A DNA stretch of 64,000 nucleotides, from the NCBI GenBank assembly GCA_963842955.1, contig CAWJIJ010000009.1:763093-827092 (forward strand). The letters are read 5' to 3'. A program made the position numbers and the translations under genes. A model generated the notes under the pieces. That model worked only from the letters and a program-made list of their open reading frames with translations, was not told the DNA's origin and searched no databases. The DNA comes from JARFQW01 sp963842955 (GTDB lineage Bacteria; Pseudomonadota; Gammaproteobacteria; Steroidobacterales; XN24). Shown in pieces: positions 10,330 to 19,636 of the stretch (within the stretch, counting starts at the first letter, position 1; every line of letters begins with the position of its first letter).

Positions 10330-10866
10330 TTGGACTGGATTGCGTGGTTGATCGGTGCGGCGGCCGCTGCGTTGCTGATTGTCGGTGGTCTCCGCTGGCA
10401 GAAGCATCGGAGCGAGCCCCTCAATCGCGTTGGCCGGGCCGCCGCCGACTCGCTTGAAAACACGGTCATCCCGGACGGCCTGGGCGCCGAGATTCACGTG
10501 CCGCACCTTTATCTCTGCGGTTCCGGCATCTTTGTCGCCGAGTTCCGTGAGATCGCCGGGACCCTGTTCGCCGGCGAGCGGCTCGAGCGCTGGACGGTCA
10601 TGGAAGCCAGTCGGCGCTACGCCTTCTCCAACCCCCTCGACGCCATGGAACGTCGCACCCAGGCGGTCCGCTTGCTGACTCCCGCCGTGCCGGTGAAGGG
10701 CCGAATTGTCTTGATCGGCGACGTGGAGTACGGCTCCGGGAAGCCGGATGGGGTCGTCACCCTGGAAGCATTCCTCGAGGAACTGGCAGCGAGCGGAGGT
10801 GCCACGGCCGCTGCGGTTGGCGCGTTCCACGGTCCGTGGGAGCGGGTACGATCAGCCGCTTTGTGA
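10330..10866 (+). CDS. NERD-like (nuclease-related) domain membrane protein
   Basis: About 178 residues. One N-terminal membrane helix (IAWLIGAAAAALLIVGGL) is followed by a domain with features of the NERD family: a valine/hydrophobic strand with HVPHLYLCGSGIFVAEFRE, then a repeated Q-A-V-R block (RRTQAVRLL) and a terminal strand GRIVLIGDVEYGSG. The TTG at 10330 fits the GGGAGGA site at 10317-10323 better than the GTG at 10324, which would leave almost no spacing. NERD proteins are membrane-linked and of unclear role. The classical catalytic PD-(D/E)XK residues are not obvious to me. It is flanked by a terminator upstream and a convergent peptidase gene downstream. Confidence 0.6.
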   Translation: MDWIAWLIGAAAAALLIVGGLRWQKHRSEPLNRVGRAAADSLENTVIPDGLGAEIHVPHLYLCGSGIFVAEFREIAGTLFAGERLERWTVMEASRRYAFSNPLDAMERRTQAVRLLTPAVPVKGRIVLIGDVEYGSGKPDGVVTLEAFLEELAASGGATAAAVGAFHGPWERVRSAAL

Positions 10867-10991
10867 GGGTTGGCGGGACGTCGTCAGCCTGCCGCCAGGG
10901 GCCACGCAGCCCGTTTTCGTTTGATGATGGTGAGCCTGAGCCGCGGAGCGGGCTCACCGACCCTCTCGGAACGGTAAGCCCGGATACGGGA

Positions 10992-12420
10992 TCAGGCGGC
11001 CATCGCGGCTGTGTCCTTGTTGAAGTGGTCCGCAAGCACCTGCGCCACACAGGCGGTGATGTGCTTGCCTTTCTGGATGTGAAGAAACTCGTTCGGACCG
11101 TGAGCGTTGGATTTCGGTCCAAGCACCCCGGTCACCAGGAACTGGACGCCAGGAAATTTACTCCCCAGCATGCCCATGAAGGGGATGCTTCCACCCGTGC
11201 CCATGTACATAGCATCGGCACTGAAGAAGGCCTGCGAGGCCTTCTGCATCGACGCCTCCAGCCACGGTGCGACCTCCGGCGCGCTCCAGCCCCCCATCGC
11301 CGACTCTACGTCGAACACGACCTCCGCTCCCATGGGCGGATGGGATTCGATGGCGCTCTTCACGGCAGCCGCCGCCACGCTTGCGTCGGTGGTTGGCGGC
11401 AGCCGGAATGACAGCTTGAATCGTGTCTCGGGACGCAGCGTATTGCCGGCGCTCCCGATGGCCGGCAGTCCGTCCGCTCCGGTTACACACAGCGTAGGCC
11501 GCCAGGTATTGTTGAGCAGCAGTTCGGTCGGATCCGACGACACCGGCCGGGTGGCGCCTGCCCAGGCGAATTTCTTCCAGACGGTGTCGCCGAGGATTCC
11601 TGCGGCGGCCCGGGCTTGCTCGACACGGCTCTCGGGAATCGAGGCGTGCAGCTCAGGCAGAAGGATTTCTCCGGTGACCGGATCTTCTATCCGGTCGAGC
11701 ACCTGCCGAACGATCCGGAAGCTCGAAGGAACAATTCCGCTCGCTCCGCCCGAGTGGACGCCCTCCCCGAGTACACGGGCTCGAAGGGTCCCCACGAGGT
11801 TGCCGCGCAAGGTGGTCGTGCACCACAGCTGGTCGTAATTTCCGCATTCCGCATCGAGGCAGACCACGAGGCTCGGGTGCCCAATCCGGTCGGCCAGGTG
11901 ATCAATGTAGTAAGGGAAGATCGAAGCTGCCGCTTTCCTCGCAGGCTTCGATGAGAATGACGCACCGGGCATGGGGGATGCCCTGGTCTCGCAGTGCACC
12001 GATGGCGGTAAGGGAGCCGAATACCGCGTAGCCGTCGTCCGCGCCGCCTCGACCGTAGAGTTTTCCGTCCCGGATGACCGGCTCCCAGGGCCCGAGGCCG
12101 TCCTCCCATCCTGTGAATTCCGGCTGCTTGTCCAGGTGGCCATAGAGCAAAACCGTGTCCTCGTTCTGACCGGGGACTTCCACAAGCAGCACGGGCGTGC
12201 GGCCTTCCAGCCTGACCACCTCGACGGTGGCGTCCGAAGGGGCATGGGTCCGGCACCAGGTTTCCATCAGTTCCACGGCCTGGTCCATGTAGCCGTGGGT
12301 GGCCCAGTCCGGGTCGAACAGAGGAGACTTGTTGGGAATCTTCACGTAGTCGACCAGTTCATTGACGATGGAATCGTCCCAGAGGCTGTCGACATAGGTC
12401 TGAATTCGGCCCTGATCCAT
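10992..12420 (-). CDS. M20 family metallopeptidase/dipeptidase (one frameshift in this sequence)
   Basis: Zinc-dependent exopeptidase, probably a dipeptidase of the M20/CNDP-like group. ATG at 12420 starts MDQGRIQTYVDSLWDD. Metal ligands are seen in order: YGHLDKQPE (His), GRGGADDGY (Asp), EACEESGS (Glu base and ligand), then CLDAECGN and the terminal NAHGPNEF histidine. An extra T in the coding strand (plus-strand A near 11912-11913) breaks the frame right after the EESGS motif. The corrected length is about 475 residues, usual for the family. No signal peptide is seen, so it is cytoplasmic. Downstream, at 10925-10957, there is a GC-rich inverted repeat with no T run. Confidence 0.88.
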
Positions 12421-12615
12421 GGTGGTCTCCTGTGCGAATCAACAAATCTGAACTGCTAGTTTAACCGCTGGAAACGATTGTCCGGGGCTTCTTGCCGGCG
12501 CCAGCAGCGACCTTCCACCCCAGTTTCGTCCCCGAGCGTGGTCGGGCGAAAATCCGGGCTTGAGCGTCCTGAAGTATCTGTAATAAATACAGAGCATTAA
12601 GGCGCCTACCTTGCG

Positions 12616-13423
12616 CTATGCATTGCTCCCTGCAAGGCCAAAGAACCGCTCGGCATTGGCGGTCGTGCGGGCTCCGACGACTGCCAGGATCCTGGTCGCG
12701 CAGCTGCGCCACTGCCGCGAGGATGTGGGGCAGGTGCATGGGCTCGTTGCGGCGGGTTTTCGGACGAGGCACCAGGTCCCTCGGCAAGAGATACGGTGCG
12801 TCGGTTTCGATCATCAGGCGATCGTCCGGGATTCCGGGCACGGCTTCCCTGAGAGCGTGCCCCCTGCGCTCATCGCACACCCAGCCCGTGATGCCCAGGT
12901 AGAGGCCCCGGTCGAGATAGTCGTCCCGGGCCGCCGGTCCTTCCGTGAAACAATGAGCGACCGCCGCGGGAAGCGATGGCAGGTAGTCTTCGAGGATGGC
13001 GAGAAACCGGTCATGGGCGTCCCTCTGGTGGAGGAACACGGGCATGGAGAGTTCGGCGGCCAGCTCGAGCTGCGCAGCGAATGCCCGCTCCTGATCCTCG
13101 GCCGGTGAGAAATTGCGAAAGAAATCCAGGCCGCATTCGCCAATCGCCACAACGCGGCGATGGCTGGCGATCTGCCGCAGGAGAGGCGTGGTGTCCGGCG
13201 TATAGTCTGCTGCATGGTGGGGATGGACGCCTGCAGTAGAGAACAGGCCTCCCTCGGTGTCGCTCGCCAGCATGCAGGCCCGTTGGCTCGACGCCTCGCA
13301 GCTGCCCGTCACGATCATTCGGCCTACACCGGCGGCCCTGGCCCGCGCTAGAACGTCGCCCAGGTCGTTGTCGAAACTGTCGTGGGCGAGATTCACGCCG
13401 ATATCGATGAGTTCTCCGGACAT
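12616..13423 (-). CDS. tatD: TatD family metal-dependent deoxyribonuclease (one frameshift in this sequence)
   Basis: TIM-barrel metal-dependent hydrolase with 3'-5' exonuclease activity in characterised homologues. ATG at 13423 gives MSGELIDIGVNL and is preceded by a GGGAG site. Metal-site motifs: a divergent start IDIGVNLAHDSF where TatD usually has HxH-like residues, then TAGVHPHHA, GECGLDFFRN, PVFLHQRDAH, AHCFTEG and the final ETDAPYLLPRDL. An extra base (plus-strand C near 12684) shifts the last 30 codons. Correction restores the usual RTTANAERFFGL ending and a length of 268 residues. The 195-base gap to the M20 gene holds no recognisable gene. Confidence 0.9.
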
Positions 13424-13639
13424 GTTCGCGCTCCCGGCGTCTAATGCGCTTGCTGCGGCCCGACACGGCCCGCGGTGCGGAATTCTATGTGAATGGCCGA
13501 GCGGGCGCCGCCTCGATGGGGGCTTCGGAGCTGCCCCGTGCGGCGGCGCCCTGGCAGAATACCCATTGCGAGTGGCCCGGGATTGCCCGACGGGCGGCAG
13601 GCTCGCATACTGGCGCCCATCCGACGTCGGAGAACAAGA

Positions 13640-14422
13640 ATGATAAGAGGAGTCCGCGGCGCCGTGATTGGAGCTGCATTCGTCTGCGCGTTTGCGCATG
13701 CGGACTCGCCGTTGTCTCTGGAGGAGATGATCGCGGCGGCGGACGCCTCGTGGCACGCGCAGAACGAAACTGCGCTTCTGGCGACGCGACAGGGTCTGGC
13801 TGAGCTGGCCGCCGGGCGGCCCGGCGAGCGGCTCCCCGGCTACTATCTCGCGTTGATCGACTACCGGCTCGCCACCATCAACAGCGGCGGCCTGGCCAGC
13901 GGCACCCTATCGTGGCTTGAGAGCTGTGAGGCCGGTTTGAAGGAGCAGCTGGCCACGGACGAGGAGTTCGGCGAGGGCTGGCTGCTGCTTGCCGCCTGTC
14001 GCTGGGAGCGGCTGACAGGGGCGGACCTGGGTGCTTTGCCCCTGGTTCCGCAGGCCCTGAGTGCCCAGTCCCGCGGTATCCGTCTCGTTGAGGAGAGCCC
14101 TCGGGCGCCGCTGGTCGACGCAATCGGGCTGATGCGTCGTCCTGCAAGTCTCGGCGGGAATTCGGCCAACGCCGAGCGGGCCCTTGAGGAGGGCCTGCGA
14201 AGATTCTCGGCCAGCTATCTCGATCCCGAGGGTATCGACTGGGGCCAGGAGGACCTCTGGCTGCGTCTTGGCGATCTCTATCGGTCGCGGGCCGATACGC
14301 TCAGGGCCCGGGATGCCTACGAACAGGTCCTCCTGGTGATACCGGAATCCAGCCTGGCCCGAAAGCGTCTGGAATCATTGCAGGGCGAAATCGAATCTCC
14401 GGGCGCGAGTGACCCACCCTAG
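13640..14422 (+). CDS. Secreted TPR-like protein of unknown function
   Basis: 260 residues. The N-terminus is a Sec signal peptide (MIRGVRGAVIGAAFVCAFAHA, cleavage after AHA). The mature part is helical with TPR-like pairs, clearest near residues 205-245 (DLWLRLGDLYRSRADTLRARDAYEQVL). It contains two conserved-looking cysteines (LESCEAGL and LLAACRWERL) that could form a disulfide in the periplasm. It has no catalytic motif I can name. The ATG at 13640 is the only start that places the signal peptide first. It is divergent from tatD (216 bases between) and convergent with the wax-ester synthase gene, whose end it overlaps by four bases. Confidence 0.7.
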   Translation: MIRGVRGAVIGAAFVCAFAHADSPLSLEEMIAAADASWHAQNETALLATRQGLAELAAGRPGERLPGYYLALIDYRLATINSGGLASGTLSWLESCEAGLKEQLATDEEFGEGWLLLAACRWERLTGADLGALPLVPQALSAQSRGIRLVEESPRAPLVDAIGLMRRPASLGGNSANAERALEEGLRRFSASYLDPEGIDWGQEDLWLRLGDLYRSRADTLRARDAYEQVLLVIPESSLARKRLESLQGEIESPGASDPP

Positions 14423-16386
14423 GCCTGGCCACATGGGTCTTCGATCGGTACAGGGGTCAGACAGCGGGCTGGCGGACGCTCCGGGTTTTCTTTTTCGGCG
14501 CCGCCCGTCCTGACGCGTTTTTTTTTCGCGTTCGCAGTCTTTTTCCTGGACGCTGCGCTCTTTGGACGGGTCTTTACGGCCGCCTTTTTTCTGCTCGATG
14601 TGCTGGCCCTGGCGCCGGTCTTCACAGCCGGTTTCTTTTTCTTCGACGCGGTGGCGCCTCGCTTACCGGCGGGACTTTCCTTCCGGCCCGCTCGTTTCGC
14701 CGCAGCTTTCCTGGCGGCAGCCTGGATCTTCGGGCTGGTCTTTGTAGTGGCCGGGGACGGTGCCGAGGGCTTTCCGTCTGCCGGTGATTTCCTGTTTGCC
14801 GACTTGCCTGCAGCGGCATCCTCGGTCTTCACGCGTTTCGCCATTTTCTTCCGGGCAGCCGCCCGGGCCGCTAGCTGCGCCGCCGTCGGGGCATCGCCCG
14901 TCGGGGCGGCAGTTGATGCCTTCTTCGCCCGGCCGGCTGCGGCCGCTGCTCGGCGCCTTGCTGCCCCGGTTTTTCTGGGAGGGGTCGGCTTTCGGCGGGC
15001 CGGCTTGCCGATCTGGCTGACAGCGGCCTCCAGATCAGCCATGGAGTCGGCAATCATGCTGCGCAGGTCGTTCAGTCCGGGGATGGCATCGTAACCGGCG
15101 ATCATGCCGAAGAACATGTGACCGTCGTAGCTGAAGACGGTGATGTTCATGGCCATGCCCGGCGGAATCGTGGAGATCGGATAGATCTCCAGCATGCGTG
15201 CGCCTCGCAGATAGAGGGGCTGACGCGGCCCGGCCAGATTGGATATCAGGATGTTTCCCAACGGGGGAACGTAGTCATTGAGGCCGAGAAGTTCGCCGAG
15301 CTGGGAGGCGCCCTGGATCAGCAGGGTATACGTAATGACGGCGCCCTGGGACAGACCCGCAAGCGAGCCCTTGAGCTCGTTGGTGGAGCGGCTGATCTGC
15401 CGCAGCCGCCGCACCGGGTTGGGGGAGGCGCCCGCCAGGCGGACCGGAAGAATCCCCACTACGTTGCTGATGCTCTTGTCGGATTTCGAGCGCAGGTTCA
15501 CCGGGAGCTGGGCGACAAGGGGTTCGGCAACCTGTTCGCCCTGGCTTTCCAGATAGCGTCGCAGGGCGCTGTCGGCAATCGTGACGACCACGTCGTTGAC
15601 CGTGCTTTCAGTGGCGTGGGCGACAGCCTTTATCCGATCGAGCTCGATTCGTGTCCCAGCGACGCGGCGGGCCCGGGTCAACTCACCGTTGAGGAGGGTC
15701 CTCGGCGCGGTGAACGGCACGTCCAGGCCCCCGTGGGCCAGGCCGAATTTCTCCATGCCCATGCGCGTGAAGAGCTTGGACAGTTCGATACCTGTCCCGA
15801 TGCCCTTGCGCACGCCGCCGGCCGTATCGCCGAGGGAGCGCAAGAGGCCCCGCGGGGGCGAATGCCGCTGGCTTGCCTCTTCAGGTGCTTCCCAGTAGGC
15901 CCGGAGCGTGCGATCCGCCGGATCGGTATTGAGCGTACCGCTCAACATTCGCGTAAGCGTCGCACCGTCGCAGTAGGCGTGGTGAATCTTGGTGTAGAGC
16001 GCAAACCGGCCCCCTTCGAGCCCTTCGATAATATGCAGCTCCCACAGCGGCCGATCCCTGTCCAGCAGGAAGGAGTGCAGTCGGCTCGTCAGCTCGCCGA
16101 GCTGAGCGCGGCTGCCAGGCGCGGGAAGCGCCGAGCGGCGAACGTGATACTCGAGATCGAAGTTCGGGTCCCGGGTCCACTGGGGACCGCCGGTCGCAGA
16201 GATCCGGACCCGTCGGTCGAAGGGAGCGTGGGCGGGTCGCTTCAGGAGCTCTTCGTACAGGTCGGCCACGAAGTCCCCGGGATAGTTTTTCGGGGGCTCG
16301 TAGATCTGAATGCCTGCGACGTGGCGTGGGCTGTCCTCGGTCTCGGTGAGGAGAAACGCGTAGTCGGTCAGGGAAATCCTGCTCAT
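14419..16386 (-). CDS. Wax ester synthase / diacylglycerol acyltransferase with histone-H1-like C-terminal tail
   Basis: Bifunctional WS/DGAT that joins acyl-CoA to fatty alcohols or diacylglycerol to make storage lipid. 655 residues, against about 450-480 for the family. Residues 1-460 are the enzyme: active site HHAYCDG (135-141, matching HHxxxDG), the PLWELHIIEGL block, LPVNLRSKSD, and NILISNLAGP. Residues about 461-630 are a low-complexity Lys/Ala/Arg/Pro tail (KKMAKRVK, RKAAAKRAGRK, SKKKKPAVKT, SSRKKAAVKT) like AlgP or histone H1. The start is ATG 16386; the ribosome site is weak. It is divergent from fadH across 203 bases, so storage and breakdown of fatty acids may share control. The tail is in frame with the enzyme and shows no frameshift. 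Confidence 0.9.
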   Translation of the reverse strand: MSRISLTDYAFLLTETEDSPRHVAGIQIYEPPKNYPGDFVADLYEELLKRPAHAPFDRRVRISATGGPQWTRDPNFDLEYHVRRSALPAPGSRAQLGELTSRLHSFLLDRDRPLWELHIIEGLEGGRFALYTKIHHAYCDGATLTRMLSGTLNTDPADRTLRAYWEAPEEASQRHSPPRGLLRSLGDTAGGVRKGIGTGIELSKLFTRMGMEKFGLAHGGLDVPFTAPRTLLNGELTRARRVAGTRIELDRIKAVAHATESTVNDVVVTIADSALRRYLESQGEQVAEPLVAQLPVNLRSKSDKSISNVVGILPVRLAGASPNPVRRLRQISRSTNELKGSLAGLSQGAVITYTLLIQGASQLGELLGLNDYVPPLGNILISNLAGPRQPLYLRGARMLEIYPISTIPPGMAMNITVFSYDGHMFFGMIAGYDAIPGLNDLRSMIADSMADLEAAVSQIGKPARRKPTPPRKTGAARRRAAAAAGRAKKASTAAPTGDAPTAAQLAARAAARKKMAKRVKTEDAAAGKSANRKSPADGKPSAPSPATTKTSPKIQAAARKAAAKRAGRKESPAGKRGATASKKKKPAVKTGARASTSSRKKAAVKTRPKSAASRKKTANAKKKRVRTGGAEKENPERPPARCLTPVPIEDPCGQA

Positions 16387-16589
16387 AAGTTCTTGCTCGG
16401 CCGTAGTGAGTATAAAGAGTGTACAACAGGGGTAACCCGCCGGCCGGCAAGTTGACGACCCGGCAATCGGGATCGCTCCAGGGGCAATGCGACCGTCCGG
16501 CAGGCGCCAGGCGGATTGCGCCCGCGGACCGGGGTCGCCCTTGCAACGGGTTGTCGTATGATGCCCGCAGCTTCCCTCAAGGAGACTCC

Positions 16590-18647
16590 ATGTCAACGCC
16601 TTACCCCCATTTGCTCGCGCCGCTGGACCTGGGCTTCACGACGATCCCGAACCGGGTCCTCATGGGGTCGATGCATACCGGCCTGGAAGATCGCGCCCGG
16701 GACTTCGATCGGCTGGCGGTCTATCTTGCAGAGCGCGCCGCGGGCGGTGTCGGACTGATCGTGACCGGCGGTATCGCGCCGAACAATGCCGGCCGCGTTG
16801 CCCCCTTCGCAGGCAAACTGACCGGCAGCAGCGAGCTTGCCCGGCACCGGAAGATTACGAGCGCGGTTCATGACGCCGGCGGGAAGGTTTGTATGCAGAT
16901 TCTGCACGCAGGCCGCTACGCGTATCACCCCTTTGCCGTGGCGCCTTCCGGCCTCAAGTCGCCGATCTCGCCGTTCAGGCCCTGGGCCCTGGGTGCTCGG
17001 GGCGTTGAACGGCAGATCAAGGCCTTCGTTCGCGCTACCTGCCTTGCCCGGGAGGCCGGCTACGACGGCGTGGAGATCATGGGGTCGGAAGGCTATCTGA
17101 TCAACCAGTTCCTCGTAGAGCGAACCAACCGCCGGGACGACGAATGGGGCGGCGATTTTTCGAAGCGGATGCGTTTTCCGGTGGAAATCGTTTCCCGTGC
17201 CCGGGAAGCCGTCGGCGACGATTTCATACTGATTTTCCGGCTCTCCATGCTGGACCTGGTGGAGGACGGCAGCAGCTGGGAAGAAGCGGTCACGCTGGGC
17301 AAAGCGATTGAGAAGGCCGGAGCCACCCTGATCAACACCGGAATCGGATGGCACGAAGCCCGCATTCCGACCATCGCCACCATGGTCCCCAGGGGCGCGT
17401 TCGCCTGGGTCACACGGCGCATGCGGGCCGAGCTCTCCGTGCCCCTGGTTACCACCAACCGGATCAACACACCGGAGGTAGCCGAGGCCTTGCTGGCCCA
17501 GGGTGACGCCGACATGGTGTCGATGGCCCGGCCGCTGCTGGCCGATGCGGATTTCGTCGCCAAGGCCGCGGCTGGCCGGTCCGCGGATATCAACACCTGC
17601 ATCGCCTGCAACCAGGCCTGTCTGGATTTCACCTTCCAGGGTCGGCCCGTGAGTTGCCTTGTTAACCCGCGTGCCGGCCACGAAACGGAAATTGTCATAC
17701 GCCCGGCACGCGACCGGGTTCGGATGGCGGTCGTCGGCGCCGGTCCGGCAGGCCTGGCCTGCGCGACAACAGCAGCAGAGCGCGGACACGATGTGACCCT
17801 TTTCGAATCCTCCGGGGAGATCGGCGGCCAGTTCAACCTGGCGCGGCGGATACCCGGCAAGGAGGAGTTCAAGGAAACACTGCGCTACTTCCGCGGCCGG
17901 CTCGCGGCAACCGGGGTCACCGTGCGCACGGGTACGAAGGCGTCCGCCGAAGACCTGATCAGCGAGGGATTCGAGCGGGTGGTTCTTGCCACTGGCGTGC
18001 GGCCACGGATGCCCGATATTCCGGGTATCGACGACCCGATCGTCGCCAGCTATGTCGACATCCTGACCGGGGCGCGGGTAGCGGGCCGTCGCGTGGCCAT
18101 CGTCGGTTCTGGCGGCATCGGTTTTGACGTGGCCGAATTTCTCGTCCACCCGCCGGGGCCCGGCTGGTCGCAGGATGTGGCCGCATTCAATCGCGTCTGG
18201 GGTATCGACCCCACGCTGTCGGTCCGCGGGGGCGTCGAGGGCATCCGACAGGAACCGGGAACACCCGCCCGGGAGGTCGTGATGCTTCAGAGGAAAGCGG
18301 GCAAGCCCGGTGCGGGTCTCGGCAAGACCACGGGCTGGATCCATCGCCTTAGCCTCAGAAATCAGCAGGTCCAGATGATTCCCGGGGCAAGCTACCGGCG
18401 CATTGATGCGGAGGGCCTGGTCATCGAGATCGCGGGCAATGAGAAACGAATCGCCGCCGATACGGTCGTCATCTGTGCTGGCCAGGATCCCCTGAAGGAC
18501 CTGGAGGAGCCATTGCGGGCAGCGGGGGTGACCGTGGACCTGATCGGCGGCGCCGACGAGGCCCGCGAACTGGATGCCCGCCGCGCGATCGACCAGGGAA
18601 CCCGGCTGGCCTGTGAACTGGAGCGCGATGTGTCCCGGGTGGCGTGA
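16590..18647 (+). CDS. fadH: NADPH-dependent 2,4-dienoyl-CoA reductase
   Basis: 685 residues. Removes double bonds at even positions during beta-oxidation of unsaturated fatty acids. Domains: N-terminal FMN TIM barrel (1-about 330; MGSMHTGLED, QILHAGRYAYHP, GYLINQFL), then the [4Fe-4S] cysteines C337, C340, C344 and C356 (CIACNQAC...SCLVNP) at the same spacing as in E. coli FadH, then FAD and NADPH binding folds (VVGAGPAGLA near 381-390; IVGSGGIGFD near 510). The ATG at 16590 has a clean AAGGAG site. It is single and divergent from the wax-ester synthase. The frame is intact. Confidence 0.93.
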   Translation: MSTPYPHLLAPLDLGFTTIPNRVLMGSMHTGLEDRARDFDRLAVYLAERAAGGVGLIVTGGIAPNNAGRVAPFAGKLTGSSELARHRKITSAVHDAGGKVCMQILHAGRYAYHPFAVAPSGLKSPISPFRPWALGARGVERQIKAFVRATCLAREAGYDGVEIMGSEGYLINQFLVERTNRRDDEWGGDFSKRMRFPVEIVSRAREAVGDDFILIFRLSMLDLVEDGSSWEEAVTLGKAIEKAGATLINTGIGWHEARIPTIATMVPRGAFAWVTRRMRAELSVPLVTTNRINTPEVAEALLAQGDADMVSMARPLLADADFVAKAAAGRSADINTCIACNQACLDFTFQGRPVSCLVNPRAGHETEIVIRPARDRVRMAVVGAGPAGLACATTAAERGHDVTLFESSGEIGGQFNLARRIPGKEEFKETLRYFRGRLAATGVTVRTGTKASAEDLISEGFERVVLATGVRPRMPDIPGIDDPIVASYVDILTGARVAGRRVAIVGSGGIGFDVAEFLVHPPGPGWSQDVAAFNRVWGIDPTLSVRGGVEGIRQEPGTPAREVVMLQRKAGKPGAGLGKTTGWIHRLSLRNQQVQMIPGASYRRIDAEGLVIEIAGNEKRIAADTVVICAGQDPLKDLEEPLRAAGVTVDLIGGADEARELDARRAIDQGTRLACELERDVSRVA

Positions 18648-18660
18648 GGACACGACAATC

Positions 18661-18885
18661 ATGGTGGACAGCCCTGACTTCGTTCTTGCGGCAATGCTCG
18701 TCCTTGCGGGCTGCAATGCGTCGGTCAACGAGGACATGACGATTGCCGAGGGCACCTCCCGCAGTACACCGTCGGTCACCGTCAACGGCGAGCTCCGGTT
18801 CGAACAATCCGTGCGATTATTCATTCACGATAGCGCCACGGTCGGAGAGATCAGCGGCGCGGAAGCCGGCAGGTACAGTGGCTAA
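18661..18885 (+). CDS. Possible small lipoprotein or its remnant
   Basis: A 74-codon open frame from ATG 18661 to TAG 18885. It has a lipobox-like LVLAGC at residues 13-18, followed by SVNEDMTIAEGTS and TVNGEL. Those phrases resemble secreted beta-solenoid lipoproteins made of repeated 'TVNGSV..' units, but here only about one repeat exists before the frame ends inside the next gene. The segment before the lipobox lacks the usual positive charges, so the start may be wrong or the gene may be truncated. I cannot prove it is expressed. Confidence 0.3.
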   Translation: MVDSPDFVLAAMLVLAGCNASVNEDMTIAEGTSRSTPSVTVNGELRFEQSVRLFIHDSATVGEISGAEAGRYSG

Positions 18886-19636
18886 ACTTCGTCGGCGTCC
18901 TCCTGAGCCTGCCCAGCTCGAACTGCTCGAGGCGACCCGGGCCGACGCCCGCGGCATCGAGATCCGGGAAAGCAGCCGCGCCCGACGACTCAGTCTTCGG
19001 GTTCATCCCTGGGGACGGGTCGAGGTCATCGTGCCGCGGGGCACCGCGCCTTCCAGCGTCCGCCGTTTCGTGCACGAACACCAGGCATGGATCGAGCGGA
19101 CCCGACGCGCGATGGGCCTTGACGAGACGCCTCACGCGGAAGGCGTTCCGACCGATATCGTTTTTCCGCTGACCGGTGAGCGGTTCTCCGTCGATTGGTC
19201 CGGGACGACGCAGACGGCCGGATTGACAGGCCGGCCCACAGCAGATCGCATCACCCTCCGGGGACCGGAACCCGAAGCACTGGTGGCACTGCGCCGCTGG
19301 TTCCTGGCCCATGCCCGTCAGCGATTGGCGCCGCAGCTGAGGCAGCTCTCTGAAGAGCTCGGGCTGACCTACCGCAGACTCCAGGTTCGGCGACAACGCA
19401 CGCGGTGGGGAAGTTGCTCGTCCACGGGCACGATCAGCCTCAATGGCTGTCTGCTTTTCCTGGCTCCCCCTCAGGCGCGATACCTGATGGTCCACGAGTT
19501 GTGCCATACCCGGCACATGAATCATTCGGCCGCCTTCTGGAGCCTGGTGGAACGGCACCAGCCGGGGGCCCGAGCGCTGGATCGGGAGGTGAGCGAAGCC
19601 TGGCGGCACATTCCCGCCTGGATCATGGCGGGCTGA
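18878..19636 (+). CDS. YgjP-family (DUF45) zinc metallopeptidase-like protein
   Basis: About 252 residues from GTG 18878, the start that avoids a long overlap with the preceding frame. The core motif MVHELCHTRHMNHSAAFW (near residue 205) holds the HExxH zinc site with the third histidine four residues on, as in the SprT/WSS1-like YgjP family. Other family marks are RRLSLRVHPWGRVEV near the N-terminus and TRWGSCSSTGTISLNGCLL. Family members are predicted peptidases; some sit with restriction systems or DNA-repair genes, but none is seen here. Convergent with the patatin gene; the two 3' ends overlap by 14 bases. Confidence 0.85.
   Translation: MAKLRRRPPEPAQLELLEATRADARGIEIRESSRARRLSLRVHPWGRVEVIVPRGTAPSSVRRFVHEHQAWIERTRRAMGLDETPHAEGVPTDIVFPLTGERFSVDWSGTTQTAGLTGRPTADRITLRGPEPEALVALRRWFLAHARQRLAPQLRQLSEELGLTYRRLQVRRQRTRWGSCSSTGTISLNGCLLFLAPPQARYLMVHELCHTRHMNHSAAFWSLVERHQPGARALDREVSEAWRHIPAWIMAG

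Noticed and set aside
15118..16455. Plus-strand open frame opposite the wax-ester synthase
   Set aside because: Shadow frame without family features; the minus strand has the HHxxxDG enzyme.
16593..18824. Long minus-strand open frame opposite fadH
   Set aside because: Shadow of a well-conserved gene; no motif or ribosome site.
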